Shown in pieces: positions 58,348-64,000 of a stretch of DNA of 64,000 bases. Location of the stretch: assembly GCA_965243185.1 (NCBI GenBank), contig OZ251531.1, positions 2,542,001-2,606,000 of the forward strand, read 5' to 3'. The notes under the pieces are model-generated. The model was not told where the DNA came from. It saw only the letters and a program-made list of their open reading frames with translations, and did not search any database. The DNA is from CBDBCU01 sp965243185. GTDB taxonomy: Bacteria > Chloroflexota > Dehalococcoidia > Lucifugimonadales > UBA3495. Every line of letters begins with the position of its first letter. Within the stretch, counting starts at the first letter, position 1. Both the position numbers and the translations under genes were made by a program.

Positions 58348-58626
58348 CTATTTGCCCCGGGCCCAAGCTATGGCAGCCTTTACATCCGTTTCCGTTACCC
58401 CCTGCTTCGCCAACTGGCGGCGGAGGTCATCAGCATCCGCCGGAGAAGTGGTTAGGGGCGTCAACACAATCCGCCCATCGGCAACGGCGGCCGTAAAAAG
58501 TTTCGCCTCCGGAAAATCCGCCAACAGGGACTCCGGCAGAACCAGTTGGCCGTTGACCTTCAGCCAAGCCAAGGTGGAAACTAATTCCGACGGTTGGGAC
58601 AGTTCAAGCCGGATTGCCGTATCCAT
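58348..58626 (-). CDS. putative antitoxin of PIN toxin pair
   Basis: 92 residues, GAGGT eight bases before the ATG. The middle WLKVNGQLVLPESLLADFPEAKLF looks like a swapped-hairpin (AbrB-type) strand pair; the C-terminus DDLRRQLAKQGVTETDVKAAIAWARG is helical and probably binds the toxin. Immediately upstream of the PIN gene with no gap. Confidence 0.78.
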   Translation of the reverse strand: MDTAIRLELSQPSELVSTLAWLKVNGQLVLPESLLADFPEAKLFTAAVADGRIVLTPLTTSPADADDLRRQLAKQGVTETDVKAAIAWARGK

Positions 58627-58679
58627 AGACTTACCTCGATGATGTAGCTATTCAATGCTACTAGAGTAGAGTCGTGCAA

Positions 58680-58714
58680 TGCCTACCCGCGAAAACAGGC
58701 GCATTGCCCGGTTG
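58680..58714 (-). repeat. copy 3 of the NYN-gene 3' end
   Basis: GCCTACCCGCGAAAACAGGC, GCATTGCCCGGTT: a degenerate copy of the last codons and stop of the NYN gene (59421-59457) and of the copy at 59372. It lies between the two PIN toxin pairs. Confidence 0.7.
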
Positions 58715-58730
58715 AAACAAGCCCAACTGA

Positions 58731-59114
58731 TTACCCTCTCCCCCAAATCCGCGCAACCCGGGCCAGCTGAGTATCAAAAGTTATCAGGGGCAAGCCCAGT
58801 TCCCGGGCAACATACAGATAGCTGGCGTCATAGGCCGTCAGCCCGGTCAGCGCCGCCAAGTCAACTACTTGCCGATAGTCCACATCCTGCAGCTGGACAT
58901 TCAGCCGCAAGAATGTTTGCAAGGACTCTAAAATGAGTTCTTGCCGTTGCGGGAAAAGCTCAATTCTCTTGACGGCTATATTAGCCATCTCGTAGTTGAG
59001 CAAGGTAGGCGCAAACAAATCCGCGCCCGCTATGAGCCGCTCCGCTTCCCGGTAGCGGTGGTCTATAAAGAATGTCGCCCCCAAAACGGAGGCGTCAACC
59101 ACTCTACCGGGCAT
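58731..59114 (-). CDS. VapC-like PIN domain toxin
   Basis: 127 residues. PIN domain: RVVDASVLGATFF (Asp), APTLLNYEMANIAVKR (Glu), GLTAYDASYLYVARELGLPLITFDTQL (Asp cluster). Cuts RNA in known relatives. Overlaps the end of the 70-residue antitoxin-like gene upstream by 11 bases. Confidence 0.9.
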   Translation of the reverse strand: MPGRVVDASVLGATFFIDHRYREAERLIAGADLFAPTLLNYEMANIAVKRIELFPQRQELILESLQTFLRLNVQLQDVDYRQVVDLAALTGLTAYDASYLYVARELGLPLITFDTQLARVARIWGRG

Positions 59115-59316
59115 CTCGCATTTCCCGCACTAACTCGGTGCAGTCCCCTTCCGGCGGCAAAGGCAAAGTCCTCAGCCAAGCAATGGCTTCCGCCGCCGTC
59201 AACTTCCGTACTTCATCAGCCGCCGGGGTCTCCACCGCGACCGTTTCCACTGCCTCGACTTGGGCAGTTCCCTCGGTAATGGCAACTTCCCCCGGATTTT
59301 GCTTTTTCGCAACCAC
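59104..59316 (-). CDS. VapB-like antitoxin
   Basis: 70 residues. The N-terminal half is an acidic, Val/Glu/Thr-rich low-complexity stretch (EVAITEGTAQVEAVETVAVET) in place of a usual DNA-binding domain; the C-terminus AAEAIAWLRTLPLPPEG, VREMRDAR looks like the toxin-wrapping part. Overlap with the PIN gene supports the pairing. Confidence 0.72.
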   Translation of the reverse strand: MVAKKQNPGEVAITEGTAQVEAVETVAVETPAADEVRKLTAAEAIAWLRTLPLPPEGDCTELVREMRDAR

Positions 59317-59371
59317 AGCTATTCCTCCTAGTTCGGATGGGGCGTTTATTGTAGTCCGGGGCCGGCCCCTT

Positions 59372-59407
59372 GCCTACCCCCGAAACAGCCGCATCACCCG
59401 GTTCACC
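59372..59407 (-). repeat. copy 2 of the NYN-gene 3' end
   Basis: GCCTACCCCCGAAACAGCCG, CATCACCCGGTTCACCGCC, about 90% identical to 59421-59457 and placed 49 bases from it in tandem. Read on the minus strand it would repeat the NYN tail NRVMRLFRG plus stop. Confidence 0.85.
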
Positions 59408-59420
59408 GCCGGCCCCTTAC

Positions 59421-61022
59421 CTACCCCCGGAACAGACGCATTACCCGGTTCACCGCCGACACCGGAGCCGTTTCCGGGGCCGCCGCGGCGTCATTCCCGT
59501 CATCACTGCTGGCCGCCATCCCGTCATCCGTAACCGGCCGGCTGCCGTTGCCGTTCTCGCCTTGCTCGGCCGCCGCTTCAGCTTCGGCCTCGTCCCACTG
59601 GCTGGCCAATATCTGCTGCACCAACGGGTGTTCGTGGCTCAGGTTAAAGGTGCGGCGGCGGCGGGGACGGCCCGTTTCCTCATCCCGGCCGATGTGGGTG
59701 CCGTGCCGGAACATCCCGGCGCTCCGCAGGCTCCGCACCAGCAACGACACATAGTTGCGGGAAAAAATGCCATCACCCCAACGCTGCGAAATCTCCGGGT
59801 GTTCCGCTTCCAAAGCCTCGCCCAGCGCGCCGCAAATCTGATTAACCAGGAACCGAAATGCCACATGGCTGACCCCTTCCCGGTGTTCCAGGGTATCGGC
59901 CATTATCACCACATCCATCACCCGGCGCCCGTCCAGCCCGTCCTCCGGGCCCGGCGGCAGTTCCAGTTGCGCCAGGGACTCGGCCAATGCCGGCTCCAGG
60001 GCGGCGGCCGGCGGCGGCTCGTACCGTTCGTGCGGCATATTGTCCTCAGGAAAGAGCGGGCTTTCCTCAGTCGGTGCCGCTTCCCTTTCCGCCACCGGCG
60101 CCACTTCCTCCTCGGCGGCCACCGCCTCGACCGGGCTGTCGCTGGACTGGTGTTCCTCCGGCACTGCCTCGTCCGCCATCAGCACCCAATCGACCAAGCC
60201 GTGGGTTACCAGTTGGATGTTGCCAGCGTCGGCGACATGGAGCATCAGTTTCTTGAACCCGGAAAAACCGAGTTTTTTCTCGTCGAAGCCGGGGATACGG
60301 CGCATTACCCGTTGTTTCAGGGAAGTCAGCAGTGGCATCCGCCCGGCTTGCCGCTCGGTGCGGACAATATCCTCGATGACCCGGATGACTTCGGCCAACT
60401 GCTGCTGGCGGCCGGCGGCGGCCCGGGTGGTGCGGGCCGGCGGCGCCGGGGTCGGCGCGGGCCGGGTTTCCGGCTCCACATCGGTATCGTAGAGAATCAG
60501 CCCGTCCACCTGGTCCGCCAGACGGCGGGAAGTGCTCCAGGAAACCCCGATGATGATTACGTGCTTGCCAATGGAGCGCAGGGAGTTGATGACATGGATG
60601 AAGTCGGAATCGCCGGACACCAGCACATAGGTGCCGATGTTGGGGTAAGAGTGGGCGCACTCGATACAGTCGGCGGTCATCTTGACATCCACGCTGTTTT
60701 TCACCCGGAAGGTACGGGTGTTGGAGGACAAACCGCTCACCGGCAGCCGCGTCGGGACATACACTGGCTCGATGCCAGCCGCATACAAGGCCGGCGGGTC
60801 GTTGATGAACTGACTGGCCCCGCGCAGTTCCGGCGACCGGGTTACCCAGTCCGCATAAGCCTTGGCCACCACGACCCGGCCGTGATGGGAAACTTCCTCT
60901 TTGAGGGCGGTAACATTGGGGTTGCGATTGCCGGTAGCCAGGCTAATCTTGAAGTTTTCCCAGTCGATAAAGAGGGCGACGTCGTCGCCATATTGAGGGG
61001 AACCGTTTGCGGTTACGATAAT
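59421..61022 (-). CDS. NYN domain/OST-HTH protein, probable ATT start
   Basis: 533 residues if started at ATT 61022. NYN (PIN-like) nuclease domain: DVALFIDWENFKISLATGN at 15-33 (Asp), DVKMTADCIECAH and YVLVSGDSDFIHVINSL (Asp pair), HVIIIGVSWSTSRRLAD. Then an OST-HTH/LOTUS-like module (MPLLTSLKQRVMRRIPGFDEKKLGFSGFKKLM), an acidic Ala/Glu-rich stretch and a C-terminal helical domain. No ATG, GTG or TTG occurs between the in-frame upstream TAA and the NYN core, while AGGAG sits seven bases before ATT; the first canonical start (60872) would remove the first catalytic Asp. Confidence 0.85.
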   Translation of the reverse strand: MIVTANGSPQYGDDVALFIDWENFKISLATGNRNPNVTALKEEVSHHGRVVVAKAYADWVTRSPELRGASQFINDPPALYAAGIEPVYVPTRLPVSGLSSNTRTFRVKNSVDVKMTADCIECAHSYPNIGTYVLVSGDSDFIHVINSLRSIGKHVIIIGVSWSTSRRLADQVDGLILYDTDVEPETRPAPTPAPPARTTRAAAGRQQQLAEVIRVIEDIVRTERQAGRMPLLTSLKQRVMRRIPGFDEKKLGFSGFKKLMLHVADAGNIQLVTHGLVDWVLMADEAVPEEHQSSDSPVEAVAAEEEVAPVAEREAAPTEESPLFPEDNMPHERYEPPPAAALEPALAESLAQLELPPGPEDGLDGRRVMDVVIMADTLEHREGVSHVAFRFLVNQICGALGEALEAEHPEISQRWGDGIFSRNYVSLLVRSLRSAGMFRHGTHIGRDEETGRPRRRRTFNLSHEHPLVQQILASQWDEAEAEAAAEQGENGNGSRPVTDDGMAASSDDGNDAAAAPETAPVSAVNRVMRLFRG

Positions 61023-61119
61023 ATCCCGTCTCCTGCTGCTGTCCGTATGGGTCTGGCGGTTACTGGCTTAAAGTTTATCCCGCTACCCCAATATAGTCAA
61101 TAATCAATGCGGGCCGGGC
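61023..61119. other. intergenic region upstream of NYN gene
   Basis: Holds the upstream control region of the NYN gene; an AT-rich stretch (ATATAGTCAATAATCAATG) at 61091-61109 could contain its promoter on the minus strand. Confidence 0.4.
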
Positions 61120-61213
61120 AGCGTTCCGATTTAGGTGGTTTGATTAGCAAATTCGGGTTTTGCAGTAAGGGTACAAGCCCAATTGCTGGCTAAACCACCT
61201 AAAATGCAACGCT
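61120..61213 (-). repeat. 94-bp MITE-like element, copy 2
   Basis: Reverse orientation of 34118-34211, same length, about 85-90% identical by eye. Ends AGCGTTCCGATTTAGGTGG and CCACCTAAAATGCAACGCT form imperfect inverted arms. Confidence 0.88.
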
Positions 61214-61493
61214 ATCTGCGGGCCGGCCCGGGTCTTTTAACGGGAATTATATATTTAACCAGCCATCAAATAGCTGGATTAGGGAGAACCGCCGCTTCCG
61301 CCGTATCTAGCGGTTGGTTAGGTATGTAATTCCCATAGTAAGCCCCTGGGCCGCTCAATAAGGCGATGCCCACCGTATCCGCAGCGGTTGGTCGGGCGGC
61401 ATCGCATTATGAGAAATGCGGCGGTACGCTTGAGAAAAGCCCTGGCGCTGAACGGAAAGACTCGGTAATGGAACGGAACTCGAACGAGCCAGC
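61214..61493. other. gene-free region
   Basis: About 280 bases without a coding ORF or a shared repeat. AGCGGTTGGT occurs twice (about 61308 and 61382), perhaps remains of a duplication. Confidence 0.4.
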
Positions 61494-62384
61494 CTATTCC
61501 AGCCCCACCGTGGCCGCCAATTGATGAAACTCTTGGCGGGTTTCCGCAGTGATTTGCGGGCCCGGATGGCGGACGCGGGCATTGGCAATCAAACCCCGCT
61601 GCTGCAAAGCGTACTTGCGAATGCCCACGCCGATACCCTCCTGAAACTCAAAGAGCAGCAGCGGCAGATGCCGGTAAAATACCCTTTCCGCTTCCGCCCG
61701 GTCGCCTTCGTCCATCGCCCGGCAGATAGCAACCAGCACCTCCGGGTAGGCAAAGCCGGTCATCGCTCCGGCGGAACCCCGGGCCAGTTCATCCAGCAGG
61801 TACATCCCGCCCAAGCCGCCGAAAATCCCTAAATCATCCCCGGCTTGGGCGCGGATGGCGGTGATTTTGGTCGGTGTCGGCGGGTCTTCGAGCTTCAGGT
61901 ATTGGACGCTGGGGATTTCCTGATAAAGCCGGGCGATAAAGGCCGGGGACATAGAGACGCCGGAGGTTTGGGGATAATCCTGCACCACGATCGGCAAGTC
62001 AATGGCATCGGCAATGCGCCGGTAGTGGACAAAGAGGGCGTCCGGATTCGGCTTCCCCATAGGCGGGGCGGAAATCATCACTGCCGCCGCCCCCAATTCC
62101 TGGGCTTCCCGGCTGTAGGCAATGGCCGCGCTGGTGCCGGCGGCGGTCGTCCCCAAGGTTACCGGCAAGCCGTTGGCGTGGTCGATAACTTCTTTGGCCA
62201 CGGCCCGCCGCTCGGCGTCAGTCAACCGGGCCGCCTCGCCGGTAACACCCAAAGCCACCACGCCCTGGCAGCCGGACTCCTGCGCCTTTGCCATTAAATT
62301 GCCAACGGAGGGCAAGTCCAGTTCCTCGTTTTCCTGAAAGGGGGTAGCCAGCATCCAGTGGACGCCGCTGAATTGGTCGGCCAT
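61494..62384 (-). CDS. DapA/NAL family lyase
   Basis: 296 residues from the ATG at 62384 (AGGAG six bases upstream). Dihydrodipicolinate synthase/N-acetylneuraminate lyase superfamily: GVVALGVTGEAARLTDAER (usual GTTGE reads GVTGE), Tyr in VVQDYPQTSG, Schiff-base Lys in VQYLKLEDPP, and GIFGGLGGMYLLDELARGSAGAM. Probably cleaves or forms a 2-keto acid adduct; not necessarily lysine synthesis. Divergent from the ABC transporter genes. Confidence 0.9.
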   Translation of the reverse strand: MADQFSGVHWMLATPFQENEELDLPSVGNLMAKAQESGCQGVVALGVTGEAARLTDAERRAVAKEVIDHANGLPVTLGTTAAGTSAAIAYSREAQELGAAAVMISAPPMGKPNPDALFVHYRRIADAIDLPIVVQDYPQTSGVSMSPAFIARLYQEIPSVQYLKLEDPPTPTKITAIRAQAGDDLGIFGGLGGMYLLDELARGSAGAMTGFAYPEVLVAICRAMDEGDRAEAERVFYRHLPLLLFEFQEGIGVGIRKYALQQRGLIANARVRHPGPQITAETRQEFHQLAATVGLE

Positions 62385-62501
62385 ACCGCGCTCCTTGCCG
62401 TTGGATTTTCCGCTCAACCGTCTATGTTGTAGCCCAATTGTAGCACAACTTGGTTTTGCCGGGTCAAAGGCAGTCCCCGGGGGCCGGGCCATCCGCAACT
62501 A

Positions 62502-62531
62502 TTGACAATGCAATTTGCCATAGCATATATT
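62502..62531 (+). promoter_or_regulatory. promoter of ABC transporter operon
   Basis: TTGACA (62502-62507), 18-base spacer, TATATT (62526-62531), 63 bases before the first permease ATG. Confidence 0.75.
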
Positions 62532-62593
62532 GCCCTTGGCCCGCCATCGCCGGCCCCGTTGCGCCCATTCAGGAAACCGCAGGTAAGGCAGCA

Positions 62594-63517
62594 ATGCAAC
62601 GCTTCATAATGGTACGGCTCTTTCACTCGGTCATTGCCCTCGTCGCCGTCAGTATGATTATCTTTGCCTTGGGGCGGCTTTCCGGCAATCCCTTGGACAC
62701 CCTGCTGGATGTGGACGCCACCGCCGAGGACTACGCCCGGGTCGAGGCTTACTGGGGACTGGACCAGCCCATCTATATCCAGTATGTCCGCTACATCGGC
62801 AACTTCGTTACCGGCAACTTCGGCGAATCCATCCGCTTTCCCGGCGAATACGCCCAGGATTTGCTGCTGGGTCGACTGCCGGCTACCCTGGAACTAGCCA
62901 GCATTGCCCTGATTGTCAGCGGCCTCATTGCCGTGCCGTTGGGGGTGATTGTCGCCGTCAAAAAAGACACCGGCATTGACCTGGCCGGCAAAATCATCGC
63001 CCTGATGGGCCAATCCCTGCCCAACTTCTGGCTGGCCTTGATGCTGATGTGGGTCTTTGCCGTGCAGTTGGGCTGGCTGCCCACTTCCGGGCGCGGCACC
63101 TGGAAACACCTGATAATGCCCGGCGTGGCATTGGGCTATTTTCAGGTCGCCGCCCTGATGCGCTTGACCCGCTCCTCGATGCTGGAAGTGCTGGATACCG
63201 AGTATGTCAAACTGGCCCGCATCAAGGGATTGAAAGAGTGGCGCGTCATCTGGAAACACAGCCTGCGGAACGCCCTGATTGCCCCCATAACCTACTTCGG
63301 CCTCATCCTGGGCGGCGCGATGACCGGCTCAGTGGTCATCGAAACCATTTTCGGCTGGCCGGGCGTGGGCTTGTTAGCCATTGACGCCCTGCGGGCCAAG
63401 GATTTCCCGGTAGTGCAGTCGGTAGTGATTTTCTTTGCCGCCATCTACATCGGGGCCAACCTGCTGGTGGACATCGTGTACGCCTATCTGGATCCGCGCA
63501 TCCGCTACACCCATTAG
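62594..63517 (+). CDS. ABC transporter permease, DppB/OppB type
   Basis: 307 residues from the ATG at 62594. N-terminal RFIMVRLFHSVIALVAVSMIIFALGRLSGNPLD is the typical DppB start; six membrane helices, and the EAA-like loop MLEVLDTEYVKLARIKGLKEWRVIWKHSLRNALIAPITY. Inner-membrane channel for peptides, nickel or sugars. The other permease follows; a substrate-binding protein and ATPases must lie outside. Confidence 0.92.
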   Translation: MQRFIMVRLFHSVIALVAVSMIIFALGRLSGNPLDTLLDVDATAEDYARVEAYWGLDQPIYIQYVRYIGNFVTGNFGESIRFPGEYAQDLLLGRLPATLELASIALIVSGLIAVPLGVIVAVKKDTGIDLAGKIIALMGQSLPNFWLALMLMWVFAVQLGWLPTSGRGTWKHLIMPGVALGYFQVAALMRLTRSSMLEVLDTEYVKLARIKGLKEWRVIWKHSLRNALIAPITYFGLILGGAMTGSVVIETIFGWPGVGLLAIDALRAKDFPVVQSVVIFFAAIYIGANLLVDIVYAYLDPRIRYTH

Positions 63518-63532
63518 CCTGACCCACCGGCA

Positions 63533-63565
63533 ATCCTCATTCCCAAGAAAACGGGAATCCGTAAG
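63533..63565 (+). repeat. GAAA-hairpin repeat, degenerate copy
   Basis: CTCATTCCCAAGAAAACGGG AATCC; stem partly broken. Lies between the two permease genes. Confidence 0.65.
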
Positions 63566-63693
63566 GTTGCCGGCAGAGTAGCCGGCGCCTATCCGTGACT
63601 TTCCCGTTTCCCCGGAAATGGCGGTCGCGGAAACGCCGGAACTACAGCAGTCAGGAAACCTTGCCCACGGGCAAAGGGGAGGATTCTTTAGTT

Positions 63694-64000
63694 ATGGCGA
63701 ACTTGGCGATACCGGGCAGCATTCCGGAAAGGCGCCGCCCTACCGGCGCGCTGCGGGCTTGGCAGACGGCGCGCCGCTACCCCATCCTGCCGGTAGCGGT
63801 ATTGCTGCTGGTACTGGTAATACCGGCCGTCTTTGCCAACTGGGTAGCCCCGCACGACCCGGTAGTGGGCAGCCTGAGCAACCGCCTGGTGCCGCCCTTC
63901 TGGGTCGAAGGCGAAGGCGAAGGCGTCTTTGCCACCCCCGGCGGCACTACCGAGCATCTGCTGGGCACCGACAAGCAGGGGCGGGACATCCTGAGCCGCA
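63694..64000 (+). CDS. ABC transporter permease, DppC/OppC type, partial
   Basis: 102 codons visible, open to the window end; ATG 63694 with GGGGAGG upstream. The start PERRRPTGALRAWQTARRYPILPVAVLLLVLVIPAVFANWVAPHDP has the first membrane helix, followed by the periplasmic loop ending HLLGTDKQGRDILSR, the conserved DppC signature. Partner of the preceding DppB-type permease. Confidence 0.92.
   Translation, partial: MANLAIPGSIPERRRPTGALRAWQTARRYPILPVAVLLLVLVIPAVFANWVAPHDPVVGSLSNRLVPPFWVEGEGEGVFATPGGTTEHLLGTDKQGRDILSR

Noticed and set aside
59370..61103. 577-codon open frame on the plus strand
   Set aside because: Antisense to the NYN gene; no motifs, and the NYN frame has clear catalytic motifs.

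Overview
The window is about 60% GC and gene-dense, and most likely comes from a Chloroflexota bacterium, possibly a metagenome-assembled member of the SAR202, Caldilineae or Dehalococcoidia type. That placement is an inference. It rests on three luciferase-like flavin monooxygenases, several amidohydrolase-2 proteins, a DUF1800/DUF1501 pair, a lipoprotein protease on a Pro/Thr-repeat stalk, and the general protein style. No rRNA or tRNA gene was seen.

Layout. 1-6 kb: truncated BenD-like dehydrogenase, small proteins, an LLM oxidoreductase, an amidohydrolase, and a RelE-like toxin gene overlapping a DNA methyltransferase fused to an Mrr-like nuclease. 6-13.5 kb: catabolic-type enzymes (SDR, VOC, amidohydrolase, GH3, LLM), a retropepsin-like pair and an MNT-HEPN fusion. 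13.5-17.8 kb: DUF1800, DUF1501, NHL and cupin genes. 18-21 kb: trehalose synthesis (otsA, otsB) and rpiB. 21-25 kb: small membrane proteins, a frameshifted secreted six-cysteine protein, interspersed repeats and an IS30 element sitting inside one of them. 25-31 kb: GYD protein, thiD, LLM, a row of three DUF2283 genes with a toxin-like gene, zinc-ribbon/RDD membrane proteins and a ROK kinase. 32-34 kb: a type II restriction-modification system with a controller gene, followed by a 94-bp MITE-like element. 34-39 kb: PfkB kinase, FMN oxidase, an IS5 element and the protease it separates from its promoter. 39-47 kb: the core moeB-cysM and nusA-ylxR-infB-rbfA-truB blocks. 47-52 kb: two divergent small proteins, NrtS-like, lexA, rpsT, PaREP1-like, MetE core and enoyl-CoA hydratase. 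52-55.4 kb: repeat-rich accessory stretch with the second six-cysteine protein and about 950 bp without a gene. 55.4-64 kb: glycosyltransferase, GH63 hydrolase, two VapBC-type pairs beside a NYN/OST-HTH protein, a second MITE copy, a DapA-family lyase and the start of a dipeptide-type ABC transporter.

How it fits together. Housekeeping operons (translation, sulfur, trehalose, SOS) alternate with defence and conflict genes (restriction-modification, methyltransferase-nuclease, RelE, MNT-HEPN, PIN, DUF2283) and with small mobile or repetitive DNA. The most unusual points are the toxin-methyltransferase-nuclease overlap, the three-DUF2283 cluster, the secreted six-cysteine paralogs sharing a composite repeat (one with a C9 frameshift), the repeated 3' end of the NYN gene around a PIN toxin pair, and the inverted 94-bp elements. 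Starts were chosen by Shine-Dalgarno (SD) spacing; all family assignments were made by eye without a database search.
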